NCBI RefSeq assembly: GCF_050908995.1
Contig: NC_135120.1
Span: forward strand, 14,583,433-14,647,432
Length of the DNA stretch: 64,000 bases
Reading direction: 5' to 3'
Source of the DNA: Andrena cerasifolii
Taxonomy: Eukaryota > Arthropoda > Insecta > Hymenoptera > Andrenidae
The notes under the pieces: generated by a model
Told to the model about the DNA's origin: nothing
The model's database searches: none
What the model saw: the letters and a program-made list of their open reading frames with translations, nothing else
Shown here: positions 24,701 to 39,500 of the stretch, piece by piece
Layout of the letters: every line of letters begins with the position of its first letter
How positions within the stretch are numbered: position 1 is the first letter of the stretch
Position numbers and translations under genes: made by a program

Positions 24701-27700
24701 GCTTGCGTGTGTGTATACAGAGAAGTGGGAGGAAAGAGAGCCGTTTTCGGCTCGCAGCCCCCGTAATTGGTGGGTTTTAGCGACATAATTCTTGGCCCCG
24801 GGGCATATCACAGGCCTACGGGCTTTAAGCCTTCGTCGACGGGTCCATTGGGGTGGTTGGCCGCCTCTCCTCTCATATACACACCGTCCTCTTTCTCGTT
24901 GTGTACACGGGGGTGCGGCTCGGGCTTTACCCGACTGTTGGGATCCGTTAGGCTCCGGAGTTTGAGGGTAAGAACGGTATGACAAGCATTTGATGAGGGG
25001 ACCAACGCCACCCACTGAAATCCTGACGAGTGGTTCTCATGTTGCTCGCCTACGGATCAATCTTCCGCTACGAAACACTCGTCCTCCCCCGCCCTTCTTC
25101 CCGCGGAGAGGTAATCGTTTCGTGATCTCAATTAAACGAGCTCCAGACGCTTGCTCCTCGAGTCGTTCTGTTTCCAAACCAGCCCTCCGGCTCGGGAATG
25201 GTTCGGTTAGGAGGAATCGAGGATTCCGCGGTGGAAACGCGGCAACGGCTCGCCGGCAGGGTTTTCTGTCTTCGAGTCAGCCCATTTATACGGCATTGTA
25301 CAGTCCGCGCGCGTTTTTCCTCTGTGACGGACGCGTGGCCGAGGAATGCGACCCGCTCGTGGAAGATTGATCACCACTGCCAACTGTGTCGAGAACGTCG
25401 CAACACTCTTGCCACACCGGGGGAGTCACCCGAGTATCCTCGCCAGTGATTCTCAGCAGGCCCCGTCTGCCCGGCAACGAGGTTGGGCGAGCGGAACCGG
25501 ATGGCCTGAGAGCCCCTGGTCGGTTCTTGTCCAACATTTACATTTACATGTCGAACGAGGTTCGACCCTCGGCTATCCTCGTTAAAGCGCAGAAGGGCAT
25601 GGTCAGAAATCCACGAGGCACACATGTGCGCGTATATTCATAGGGCACGGGCGTGGAACGGCTGCCGGTGTCATCCGCATGATTGTTCGTTCGACGAATG
25701 ACGCGTATCGATCAAAAGAACCCATTTCCCAGAGCTGCTGGCTGCTGCCTTAGGGAGCGTAGATAAGACGTGTAGAATGTTTTCCTGTCCTGGTGACCGT
25801 GGATAGCTAGTTTCGCTCGAACCTCCAGTTCATCCCTTCTAGTTGAACGTGGCGCCGTTTCCTGGTCGCTTCGGCGTCGCAGCGCTAAGACCTGAATTTG
25901 CGAGCGAGTCGAGTCACTTAAAAGTTGCTTTTATTCCATCTCCGTCTGCGCCGGGGGGTCTGTGAAATGAACAGCTGATGCGTGTTTCTTCTATCGTGCG
26001 GGCGGAACGATTATCGCTTGGAAATAGCGGTGCACGAGGCGGCGGAGAAGATCGATAGAACACGCGTTGGCTCACGGGCTCGTGTAGAAAGAATCTGAAA
26101 GCGTAGCCAGGGCAAGGGCGCGGAGAGGAGGGTGAGAATGGGAGAAAAATTCCAGCTTTCTTGTGGACGATAAACGTTTCATCCCTTGCGTGACGAAGGA
26201 ATTTAGTTTGATATCCTCCGTGCGGCCGATCGAAGCCACTCATGGTACGCAATAAGCTTCTTGATAGATGGCTGGTCGAGAAATCCCTTGATCCTGCCGG
26301 TGGAACGTCGCGATTTTAAGAGACTCCTGGCTACTCGCTATAGAAACGCTGTAAAACTCCAGCTGTACTTCCTCAAATTCTCAATGGTACATGGACTAAG
26401 TAGTTCTTAACGCTGGAGTTCGATCGTCATAGGGAAACTTTGCTTAGGTACAATTAGAAATGCCTGACGGAGATGGGTACATAGACCATAATACAAGGAA
26501 GTAATTAGTAAAAGATCTCTCGCCGGCCTATCCAATCGGTCGGAGTGAAGCAATCTCCTCCAGTAAACGAAAGATCCGGGGCCATCGAGCTGGTCGAGCG
26601 ATTCCTCAGCATCCTACATTACGAAACAATTACGGACGTCTCGACGGTCGGCGCAAAACATCCAAGCAGTCGAACCTGGTACCCAGGTTTTGCCACCATT
26701 TCTTGCTGGATCCTAGCGGTACACCCTGGGTGGCGGGGGAGGGCGAGAGATGGTGGGAGGCGGCACGAAGAGGAGCTGAACCCCTTGCTTCTCCTTCACG
26801 CGCGTAACCTCACGTCCGTGTCGCAATGGCGGATTGACGGCCGCGTTACCGCTCGGGTCGCGCACGTACACGCGCGGGCGCTCCCGTGGTGTGTGCGCGC
26901 CTGTACGAGAAGGGAGCATTACGGAGCTCGTCTTGTGTATCGGTATGATTATTATAGGTTAGACGTTTCATGGCAGTGCGCACAATGCGCCGGGGTAGAG
27001 AGATATAACCTCGGCGTGTTCCCGCAGACCCAGACCGACGTGATCCAGCGACAGAGAGGCGAACCGCGGCTGTTGTTACGCTCGCCTGGTCGTGTGTGCG
27101 CGCCTCCACACGCTACGCGGTTCCTCCTCTTGTACCGCGCGGACTTGCAGCATCGTTGGCCGCGGTGCAATGCTGCATAGTGGGTCCCTGGGTGTTGCTG
27201 GTTCACCCCTTAACCCGCGCACGAGTCGGCTAAGATTTATCATGCATGGAAGCGTACTTCGTCGAAGCGACCGAGTGACGAAAAGTTTCTGTACACCGGT
27301 AGAGTCTCGGTAATTTTCAACTTCGTTCGATTCGAGCGTGTGTTCCGAAGATAGTTTTAGAACTTCTGGGGGGTTGAGAGATTTTATAACAGCCAGGGAA
27401 TGAAGATTTGCGAAATTTGTTTAAATGGCGCCTGCTCGAGTCTTTTGTCTCCTCTATCAGTTTCACGCTAACGCAACGGAGCCTTGCGTATTCTGAGTGC
27501 GCGCCTCTGAACGACAGGAATTTCACCACGTGCTCTCCCACCCTGCCTTTCACCTTAGTCTTCTTCAACGAGCAGCCTCCCTCCTACTCAGCCACCCTCT
27601 AAATTCAGTCTAGGCTCCCCTTGCAAAGCGTGCCGGTATTTGTTAGCGCATTTTATGCTCCGACATTGATTGAGCATACATATTCCGCTGGAGCATCTCT

Positions 27701-30467
27701 CCGACAGACATTCCAACCTGTCTTCTGTTATAATGAAACTCCCGTTGCTATTTTCTTTCGTGCTCGATGAAATTTGGTAGAAAAACCGTGGCCACTTAGC
27801 GAATACATTTTCGTAAATTACTATTGCCGCTTTTTGCTTGAAATACTGCTTACAAACGTCGTGGAATACTGTTTATTAAATTTTCAATATAATTTTTACT
27901 GACATTTTGGATTGCTGACTGTAAACTTTTGAAAAAATCGGTCGCATTATTTCGCTTATCCAGTGGAACTTTCGCGTGCAGTAAATTCCATAAGTTCGCT
28001 ATAGGATTCAAGTCGGGGCTCTGTGTCAGTCATTCGAGCAATTTAATATTGGAATCATCAAAAAATTTCTCACTTTTCGTGACAGTGTGTTTGGGGACAT
28101 TGTCCTGTTGGGAAACAAATCCTTCGTCGAGACCCATTTTCGAAACTTCTAAACTTTCATTTAGTATATCAAAATACTTATCTGCATTCGTGATTCCGTC
28201 AAATTGTGCTAACATTCCAATCCCATGCCAAGAAAAGCACCCCCACATCATCAATGATCCGTTGCCAAATTAAACCGTTAGCTTTAGTTTTTGCAAAAAA
28301 AAAGAGTATAAATGTATAAATTTACCCCACTGCGTGGCTAGTTGATACGTTATTCTGTTTTCAATTTTTTTCATTTTTTATCTGAAGTAATTGCTTAATA
28401 ACAAATATGCCAAAATATACTTTGGTCCTTCCTCTTTAATATATAGTAAGCGAAAACTTGAGAAAATACGTACAAAATGAATGAAAAAATGTTATTTCGA
28501 CGATCAATTTGGATATATCAAAACTATTTACTTCTTCTCTATATCAACAAAAACAGATAAAAAACGATTGTTAACGTCAATGTACACAGACGTAAACTGA
28601 ATCGTAGTAAAGAAATGAACAACAATCATCATATATCTCGCTCAAATGGAGCTACACATATACGGTATCGAGATAATTCGTCTGTGTCAACTAGCCCCGG
28701 TCTCTCCTACAGAGCAAGTCCAGTAATTAAAGTAAAACGGCCGCATGATTGGTATGCTATGTTTTCTCGTAATTCTAATGTATGTACAAGCATCGTGTGT
28801 CACGTTTTCTCACCCTGTATGTAATTGTATCGCGGAGATCCTTTATGGCTATTCATAGGTGTATAATCGTATCGGATTAGTAGCCGACTAGTAGCAATTA
28901 ATTGCGGCTTTGGATTGCTTTTTTTCCGGCGAATGTCGCCTGCGTCGACGTGGTTTTTGTTCGTTCGGATGAGCTGGAACCGCTTGAAAGTGTCGCCTCG
29001 ATGCCCAGCGTTCCTTCCTTGATCGGTATCTCGAACAGTTTATCGCGCACCGCGGCAACTGGACACTTGGATGCATCCTCGTCTTCTTTATTTACCGTTC
29101 CATTTAATGAACCAGGTGTGTAATTCAAAGACGCCTTCGACGCTCCACGATGGCCACGTAGTGCGCTCCATTCGAGGGCGCGCGGTCGGTGTGCCCGTAC
29201 ACGCATAGAAAAGCCGTGTGCGCCTATTCGCCGATGTTCGCCGCTGCATATCGATGCATCGATGTTTATTCAAGTGCAGCTGCATCGGCTCCGTGCGTCT
29301 GACTTTCAACAGCCCCGGAGCATGATTTGAATAATTCCCGACAGCGGTGGCTCGTCCAATTAGAACTCCTTTGCGCGATAGGAAATAAGGGCAGCGGCGA
29401 GCAAATTCGCCTAAACAAGATCCAGCGATCGGGTACATCAAATTCGTCGAATATCTCTCGTTTCATACATAATCACGGGCCCTGTGCAATGTTTTAGCAA
29501 GTTGTTCGGTCGTTGCGTAAGTAACACGAAGATTCCTTTATAAACATTTCTGCGAGATGGGGGTGTTACAATGTCTTCGGTATTCACATTTATTAATTCC
29601 TGTGCATTTCTTCTAAACTCTCCGAGCCCCCTTCGCAGAAATTCGATTCCCTTGGTCGACACTATTCACTCCACCTGTTATTTTAGTTCCATAATAATCG
29701 CAGTAATAATCGAGTTGCGACTCGAAATTGAAACGAGAGGGGACTACTTAAGTGTTTGAATCGCCTGTGCGCGCTTGAATCTATCGCCGCTTCCAGGAAA
29801 CTTGTGGACGCGCCCTTAAAAGGGGTTTCTCGCTTACGTCATCGGATCCTTTGGTCTATCCTCGGCCCTCCCGAAGACCTATTACCTTATTTACGATTCG
29901 CACGGCCATTATCTCCCGGCAACAAAGTGAACCAGCCGGTTTTTCGATACGATCCTGCCGCGGCGGGGCACACAGGCGCACAGCCGCCCTCGCACACCGT
30001 TGCACGCCGGCGGGCTCTCTCTCTCTCTCCTTCATTGATTTCGCTGGTGTGAAAGGGGAATCGGGCAGACAATGAATACAAAGGCCCGTGTACACGGGGA
30101 CGTGGGGCAGGGCCAAGAGAAGCGTGCTTTCGTCGAGAGGAGGCGCCTCGAGAACGGAAGACTTTTGTCTTCGCTCGTTAATAACAGTTTTGACATAGCG
30201 GCAAAGCCCGCGCATGATTGGACGGCTTATGGAGGGGCCCGGGCAAAAGGAAATTATTGAAAAATTGATTTTTACCATCCGAAATGTTCTTTTGATCAGA
30301 ACGGAGCATTGATGCGTGCTGCATCTTGCGCGCGCGCACGTGCCGCCCTTCGCCGCGGGGGCTACACGTGCTTGAGCGATCGGCGGATATGTGATTCGTT
30401 AAGCTCAAAGAGCAGAATCCGATAGCGGCGTCAAAGAACGGTCGAAAAACCGAGTAGGGGAGGACGT

Positions 30468-30501
<34 letters not shown>

Positions 30502-33500
30502 GAAGAAAGTAGGAGGAAGAAAGAAATGGTAAAAAAATTGATCCGCCGCTGTGATACGGACTGAATATTGAATTTGGTATCGGTATGGTAGTTTTTAGTG
30601 AACGGTTGCCGTTAATTAACATCAAGCTGCTTGTATTTCAAGAAATTTTGGAGTATCAAGGTTTGATTGTTAGGCGAGAATGATCAATTACGCAGTTCGA
30701 CAGCCTTCTGGACAGTTTGTCGCCATCACCCTAAGTTTTTGAGAAATTCGATTTTGAAAAAAATTGCAAATTTTCAACTTTGAACGTCTTTTGTGTCGAA
30801 ACGGTAATACTTATTCGGTTGCTCGTTGCGTCAAATTATTCTGTGAAATGTTCATGATGCAATAATAACATATATCGTTGTATTCCGGAGGGTTCATAGA
30901 ATAATTTGACCCACATGCAACCGAATAACTATTACTGTTTAGAAACAACGGATGTTCAAAGTTGAAAATCTGCAGTTTTCTCCAAAATCGAATTTCTCAA
31001 AAAAACGGAGGTTGATGGAGACAAACAATTTGCGGATTCGTTTTCAGCGCACGAAAACCTATAAGAAACGGCTGTTGAATGTTACAAGTCCGAAAAAAAG
31101 TCAAATTTTGTCGAACTGTGTTACCAGTTATATACGGATGCATTTGTGATTTTCACGAGGCGTTGGATTTATTATTGAAAGGTTTAAATGCTATTTGAAG
31201 AGTATCCGCGCAGAAATACCACATTTCGAGTGCGCTATGAAGAATTTCCTATTCAGGGAGACAGCAGAATCGAATCAGAGTGGATTTGCCCCGTTTAGTT
31301 TTTATCTCCTAAATTTGGAGCTCGTTGGTTAAGCTTCCGTACGAATATTCATAAATCTTCATTTACGTCATGCGAGTATCGTGGCAATTAAGCGCCGCGA
31401 TTGTCTCTGACGGAAACCATCTCGCCCTTTCGTTAAGTGCCGCCAAAGTTAGAATTTAATGCCCGGTGTCATTAATTATTTCCGTCCCGACGTATCCCCG
31501 GATTGTGTCTTAAAAACGCGTCCCGAAATAGTCAGGAACTAAGCAAGACTGTAAAATAAGCGCGCCTCCGTGGAAAGTAGAACCTCTTCTCTAATCGTTC
31601 TTAAAGATAACGAATTCCGAGGCCACGGGCGCAACGCGGGAGCAAAGGGTCGCGGGAGCGTTGAATTACGGAGCAACAAAGGGATCGATATCTCGAATTA
31701 CAGCCGACAGTGGGGGCACCGCGTGGTGGTCGGATGGCGCGAGAATTTTCATGGAAACGAATTGTCGTTGGCCGTATTGCATAACGGATGTGTGTACGCC
31801 GTGCGGGTTAACCATCGGAACAACAACCTGTTCGATGACTGTTCCGTTTGATGATTGCAACAAGTGAGGCCCACCGCCGTCCTCTTCCCCGGCCTGTTCC
31901 CAAACCATTTTACCACCGACAGCCACTCCCCGTTTCGAATTCAACAAGTGGCCAAATCATTCTACCGCCGTGGCTACGCGCCACCGAAAAACTCGAATTT
32001 TCCCGTCCTATCGGACAGTCATTGAGCATTTAACGCCACGGCGGGCATATCTCCGCGTATCGAGGGATTTTGTCATTCTGCTCGCAATTCCCCCGTCGCG
32101 CTCCCATTCCCGCGCGTAACATCGTGTTTTCGATAGCGAACGCCGCCACGAAAACAGCTAAACCTACGATATAAATGAGGAACGCAGCGCCTATATACGA
32201 GCTATTCCACGTCAAAACGAATAGATGAAGAATTTAGTTTCACCGATTTTAGTTGAAGACTTAACGAATTGAATGGTATTTTTTTCAAGCCGGACCGTGG
32301 GTGGGAACGATGTCAAATCGCGATTTGAAACTTTGCCATCGATTACTGTTAAGTTTATTAAGAATAAACAAAATATTCTATATACGGTTTGAGAAAGAAT
32401 TCCTTCAGCTTTAAAACGAATATAAGAACGTGGCATTATCTTTAAAAATGACCGAGATATTACAGTTTAAGTGATGACGCGTCAGCCGATTTGTTTGAAT
32501 TTTCGAAACTTTAACATTAAATATTTCGAAAACTATTTCACATAGGACGTTGAAATTCAGTATACATTGTTTTTGCAAGGTTGTCGACAAATGCTGTAAT
32601 TTCTAAGAGAATCGGGTGAAACTAAATTTTTCATCTATTCGCTTTGACGTGGAATAGCTCATACTTGGACCGATATATGGCACGTGGATCTTGAATAGCG
32701 TGTAGCATCGAAGGAATTACAGCGTCGCGCATCAGAAGCTCAAAGACAGCGTTACAATACAGAGTGATCGTCCTACATAAATTCCCCGTTTAAGAGAAAC
32801 GCGCGCGATCGGTCTTGATCGATATTCCCGTGTACGCGTTCGGAGGTCGCTGACAAAATTCGATTGACGTCGCCGCGGAGGGTGTGTGTAACGTAATCAT
32901 TACTGTCATCGGAAAGCCCGATCCTTTTCTCCGTAATTTCAAGCGGTGGGAAGCGGTGTATACGGGCGGCTGAAGAACCCGTAGAGGCTCAGACCTCCTG
33001 CTACCTGGTGGAATGGGTCTCATTAAGGACGCCTTCATGGCCCTTCATCCTTGGCTCTTCAGGCCTCACCTTTCCCTTCCCTCCAGCCGCCCGCGGACGA
33101 CGACGCTCCGTCTTTTATACCTGGATGCCCTCTGCTCGCGTTCCTGTGGCCCCGTCTGTGTGTTTGCGTGCGCCTTATGCAGCCGAAGGCCATTTGATGG
33201 TGGTTGCTTGTCATCTTCTTCGACTTTAACCTCGTTACGATTTACAGCCCGTTCCCGAGACGAGCGAACGCGCGCACACTCGCGGCTTTCCTTTAAATTC
33301 GGATTTGTTAAGATTTATTCGCGGCCGGAAGCACGACCGGCTCAAAGTCCGACGCGGTTTCCCGTGTAACGAGATTTCCCGTTTCTCCCCTGCCCCGTCC
33401 TTTAACGAGCCTTTTTCTACCGCATTCCGCGAGCCTGCCGACGACGTTCCTCGAGGACCGATGTTATTGTACCCGGGAATTGTGCGATTCGATTGAAATC

Positions 33501-36500
33501 TCGCTTGTTAGTTGTAGCGTCGCGGCGCAGGGGCGAGGAGGAGCTCTCATTGAGGCCGCGGTCTCAATATACGTGACTCGGCAATCAGACATTTCGCGGA
33601 TAGAATTGCACGCTCCGCGAGCGACGCGCTTCGTTAGCCTTTTCGCCCCGATCTCTCCGCGAATCGAGCCGGGATCGCGTAGGTGTACCAAAATGGCGTC
33701 GCGCAGGTGAAAAAAGGCGCGCTCGCTGTGGTGCTCGCGACGATCCCGATATTGTCCCCCCGAACTATTTCCCGTTCTTTGTCGCGTATGCTAATCGAAT
33801 TTCCCCTCCACTTATTTTTTCTCTCTCGTTGCAGGGTGGCGGAGGAAGCGGCGGGGCTGCGGGAGGGCTGAAATTCACGGTGGCTGACACCTGCGAGAGG
33901 ATCAAAGAGGAATTCAATTTCATCCAGCAACAGAACCACTCGTGAGTCTTTCTCTCTTCTTTGACTTACCTTAACCCTCCCTGCTTACCTCTGCTTTTCT
34001 TTCAACCACCCTCTCTTTATCTCTACCCCCCTGCCTCCACCCCCTGTTCACCCTTTCGTCTCGCGTTCCTTCAACATCCACGATTATTGACACTTTCCCG
34101 CTCGCGCGTCGCGCCTCGGAGGCTGTTTTCTCGCGTCCTGTCGACGCTGCCATCTCGATATCACCTCACACTCTTATCCAACGGCGGATAACTTCGAATT
34201 GTTTTCTCTGCTACGGCTGCTGCGACAAACGCGTACGACTCCTGCTCTCTGCTGGGGCCGAATCGAAGCCGGAGAATGATTGTTCGCGATCGCGAGTGAC
34301 GAGGCGACGGGTGAAAGTAGTCCGCGGTAGGAGGGATAAAAATCGTTGTGCAACTCTTCAAAGCGGCGGGGGAGGGAGCACGGTGGAAAACGGGGGTACG
34401 CTTCTCGTTTCTGTCGCGACAAAGCAACCGACCGATTGGGCTCTGTCGGCCGATTTATGGTAATTGATTATCGGCCGGGGGAGGTTGGCATGCTGGGGTG
34501 CGGGCACGCGGGGGGGAGGGCCGGGAGGTCGGGACGGTAATTAATTACCGTTGCGGCAAGTAGTATCCCAGATGCAGGTGATGGTGCAGTATAACGGTTA
34601 GCGTTATTGGGAACGACGCTCACTTTCGGCCTGGAAATGGCGGAATAGGTCCGTGTGTACAAATGTCTGCGTTTACGTATCATTAATTATCTTGCGCGGC
34701 TCACTCGCGATACCCGTTGAAACCGTCGGATGGACGGTTAAATTTGCACTTGGTTGTTAACGGCGGTGCATTACGCGCGAGCAACTCGCTCGCGGTCGCG
34801 CCGCTGCCTGCCCCCAGACATTTTACAACGAATCCTCGCGGCGGTAGCCGGCTCGCCGTTCCCAGCTTGCCCGGGCGTTAATTTTTCCGTCCCTCGCGGT
34901 CTTTGCTAATTGTAAAATTACGCTCGCCCGTTTCCCGGAGAAGGAATGGCAAATATTATAAACGCAGCGTATCCGCGGTCCACTCGCCGCGCTCGAATTA
35001 GCGGGCTCTTCCTTCTGTAACGCGCGGCAAATGTTTTTGCTCTTTAAAACTGTATTGTTCAAACTGCGCGTGGCGCGCGGTGTGTATTTGCGGTGGAAAT
35101 GTCACGCACGCGTGGGACGCTGTAAAATTGGCGAGGAGGTGTTTTGGTGATCGGTTTCTACGGGGAATAGAATTGGTTCCTTCCGTTACACGGAAGTAAT
35201 CGTTCTTTATACTCGCGTTTATCAACTACTAGCTTAAAGCAGCCGGCGTTGCTCGGTTTAAACTTTGATTGTCACCGAGTGTAAACGGAGGGCGGGGATA
35301 CGAGGGAAGGAGTGGGATGTCCAGGTTTCATGGTAGTCCATATTTTCCGCAGGGTTCTAGTGAGTGATAATTTGCAAAATTGGTCCTGATCGGTTAAAAA
35401 AATCAGGACTACGTAGACTACGCGTGTGCAAAATTTCAATAAGATCCGTTGAGTATAGTGTTCCTTCTTGAGAACGCTTTCTCGAGAAACTTAAGTCTAG
35501 GAAAAATATTATAAATCTCATTTATTTTCGTAAATGAATGTATTACTAGTTAATCGCGAACGTATATACACATCTACAATTTATAATACATCTTATTAAT
35601 AACATTAGAACATATACGAATTCCAATAGAAAATCACAGTACAGAAGATTCGATATTATTAACTGCTGAAGGTGCTCTTAAATTCTTATTTAAAAATTTA
35701 GAAAAATTCTATACTGAATTTAGTACCTAATGAGTTTTTTAAGGCTATTAAAGAAGGAATATAGAAAAGAGGAGATAAGACTATTGTATCCCGTATAAAA
35801 TTTTTGCATGATCCAGAATTTCTTCCAAATGGATCAGAAGACGCATTTTTTCATTTAGCAGCCAAGATAGATATATATATATATATATATAAAACGTGAA
35901 AATATAACAGTAACAGATTTTGCCACAAAAAAGAAATAGATTCGCTGATACTACATTAGACGCATTGTGCTATTTAAAAATAAATTTTAAAACCAAAAAG
36001 TAATGTTTCGCTTTGTACAAATTTTGTATTAAATAAATAACTTTACCAATTATATTTAATATTTATTTTTTCATTTACACAAGTTTTGTATAAATTAGAC
36101 AGGAATAATTATTAAAAGTTTTCTTGTGTTTTTGATAAATATTATCAACATTATTCCAAAAATATAATTTTTGCAATATTTCTTTCAATTTCTCGAGAAT
36201 TCTCAAGAAATATGATCTCGTTTCTGATTTCTCGAGAAGCAAAAAATATCGAGAAATCAGGAACACTAGTTGAGTAGTTGCGACGTGATTCAGTAACAAA
36301 CATCCGAACACACTTTCGCATTTATTATATTAGTAGGATTAACGAATTCCTGAGCTCTGCCGTTGCATTCGGACGCATCAGAGCGGACGGGTTTTTAATG
36401 AAAACGCGAGTTAAGGAAGCCATTTCAGCAAGCTTACAGTATCGGAAGTATCCCTGCGAGGATGAACATTGCAAAAATTACAAACTTTAAATTGCACCGA

Positions 36501-39500
36501 ATGAAAGTTTCATTCGCGACGTTGTAACATCCAGGCCAACTGAATTCTTCAATTATGAATATTAACTCCGGCAAAGTGTTCCTCCGCGGTTACGTGGCGC
36601 GGGGAATCAGCATATTTACCAAAATGCCTGTAACGAGTGTCCCTGGTTCATTCGCGGATAGGCATTTTTTTTCCCCTCTTACCATTTTCCACTCGCTAAG
36701 TCGCTCACCGCAACCGCTAACGCCGCCATAATCCCATTTCTTCCTATTCCTTCGGCTCTTTCGCCGGGGAACTCGATCTTACTTCCAGAGAGACACCGTG
36801 CCCCTGCTCCTCCTCTCCCGCCGTCTTTCTCGAATTCAAGATGCTGCAAATCCCAAAGGAGAAGGCGGCGGTGGTCTTGCTCTATGCGCTCCGCCTTGTG
36901 TACATCTACACGTACACGGAGGCGTGCCCCGCGCGCGTGTAGGTGCACACGAATGCGCACCATTTCCGCTTTAACGCATGTCTGGCTCGTTCCCATCCTC
37001 AATCGCTTTTCACTTTTCAGACTGAAGATCGAATGCGAGAAGCTGGCCAGCGAGAAGACCGAGATACAGAGGCATTACTTCATGGTAAGGCACTTTTCTA
37101 ACTTCGTTTCCGACGTCTTTTCATCTCCGTCGAATACAGTTACCCGGGGCAATTGAAAAGATCGCCAACCGGGATCGCAAACACTGGCGGGGGTGGAACC
37201 CAATTGGGGGCTGGATAGAGAGTGCCTTTCGCAACCTACAGATTTGCAATTGCACTCCCCGACCGCTTGGTGCAGAATCGTGAGTTTCGAGTGTTTTACA
37301 TTTCGGACGTTTCCTTTGCCGCCGCAGAAATCTGTGTAAAAATTATAGAAGCGATGGTTTATAAAGCTTTCTTCGCAGCCCCCTCGCGTGTCTGATAGAG
37401 AAGTATCGGTGGTCAGGGTACGTTCGGGAGGACAGATGGTCCACCTAATATAAAATGGCTATTAAAACTAATACTGATATTATTTATCAGACTAAACCAT
37501 ATGTTCAGAATTTTATGCTGATTTTTTTTGGTCCTTTTATAGTCTATAAATCCAGAAATCAATTTATAGTCTATAAATCCTATAAATTGGCTTCTGGAGA
37601 AGTAATTATGTAGTCTGCATTTTAACGCGCTTTTATTTATAGAGTCTGAAATATAGAGACTATGCTAACTCTCCTCTCCCACCGACTCACCCCAACTTAC
37701 CCTACTGTAATCGTAGCCGAGGTGGTTTTACAAGCAACGTGGTTACAGGGTAATACAGAGCCATCGCTGCATTCGGTAATCTTTGCCGTCACCCTCTCGC
37801 TGGGAGCACGGGGAAAAACGATCGATATTGTTCTCGCTTCATATTGCCGTCTCTTCGATTCAGTTCCCATCAGCGCAAAGGCAATTAGCTCAACCAACCG
37901 TACTAATCGTATCGCCATCAGTAAGGAGCTTAACTTGGACTTACCTATATTAAAATGCAGTATTAACGTGGACCAAAGTATTTGTCGGATAGACCGACGT
38001 TTCATTCCGCGTCCCTTTTATCAAATATTTATCAAATCTGCTGGAGATATTGTTGCCTCCTCGGAATTTTATCTCGCGCAACCCCAAACGACACGTTTCA
38101 TAATACTCCCCACGAGTTCGCCATTTAATCTTCAAATCTCTTGTTCGGCCGCGAACTGCGAGCACAGTTGCGTTTAGAATTTCTTATCACTGTAAGCTGC
38201 TACTCGATCTGCTTCTTGGCTTTCGAGCTTCATTCTTGCGGAGCTGTTAAGAAATTTCGGCGAGGGATCGAAGTTGCCGGAGTTTAATTTAGGAGATTCG
38301 CTTCTGGCAGATTTGTCCTTTGCAACTTTCTGCCTGGGAATTTGTTGATTTGGCAAGGTCTGATTTAAGAGCTGCTTTCGTCGTAACTCACCAGATAACG
38401 CGGGAGAGCGCGGCAAGTCTACGGGGTTTGTTAAAATTCGCCGATACAGCCCATGTCGCTTCGAGATATCGGCGCGTATCGATGCTACATTCGAAAGCTC
38501 CATGCATCTTCGTGACTTTTGTTCCAAAAGACATTCATCTCCCTTGTCGAGGCTCCGTTGGAATCGATACGCGACAAAAGTGACCCGAGCAAAAGCGTCC
38601 CGATCGCGATCCGCTCCGCTGTATACCTAACTCCTACGAAAACGTTCGGAAACGCTTAATGAAATTTTTTCCTTGCATCGAACCCCGAGAAGTGTCTTCC
38701 ACGAGGGCTATTTCACTGCGTTTCTTTTCTCCGCGTGCACGGAGAAAGCGGGGGAGGAAGACACAAGATCAGCAACCGCCCGCTTTATTCGCGTGGATAA
38801 ATTCCTGGATATTCGCGAACGCGCCCTTGCGCAGCCCCGTAAATTGCTCTCAGCATACGAAAACGTGCGTACCCAGCTGAAGGGTCAACAACCCCGCCGC
38901 GATACTCGCTTCTGGATTTATTTTCACCCCCTCGAAAAACCTCCGACGGGAGCCTTCTATTATTTTAAACGCTGCGAGTCTGCGCGCGTCACGAGTCGCG
39001 GTCGTTTATAAACTGGGCATTCCGTGTCACCAAAAATACATTTTACAATCTCCAACTAAATTATCCTAACCGAAGTTGGGGCATGGATAACGCGTACCCA
39101 TTCAGCGATCAATCGCTAGTGGCCAAAAACTATAACAAGCATCTCTGCGCTCTTGGTTCTTCGCTCTCTGCTACGCTATCGTTACCAACCCCCGCTTCAA
39201 ACGTGCCCAAATAACGCCATCGTCTCCACACATAGGGTAGAAGACCCAATTACTGACACTTTAAGCGTTGACCCTTACAGTATTTTATAGTTTTGTACTT
39301 ATAGACTAAATATATAATGTTGTCCTTGTAATTTATTATTGTTTGATATGTTTACTTGATGAAACAAATTTGATGAACCTTAAAACTTCGATTTTTATGT
39401 ATAAAATCATCAATTTCAAAAATATATTTCGGGATCTATTACTGACACCCTTAAAATGTGTTTGACTCGATTACTGTCACCCGAATTACTGCTAGCTAAC

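Larger units (their letters stand above)
18784..33834 (+). other. gro: groucho intron 1 (15,051 nt)
   Basis: Donor gtgagt, acceptor gttgcag. It contains the Tc1-type element (19609-20212), the Tc1 transposase fragment (27780-28290), a TA-flanked MITE (28325-28707), a poly(A) run, a foldback (30693-31118) and the family A element (32199-32660). In 20215-27779, 28710-30471, 31119-32198 and 32661-33834 I see no gene. Enhancers are likely in such an intron but cannot be read directly. Confidence 0.85.

Noticed and set aside
33692..33705. ATGGCGTCGCGCAG|gtgaaa as an alternative first exon close to exon 2
   Set aside because: It would join exon 2 in the wrong phase and hit a stop after twelve codons.
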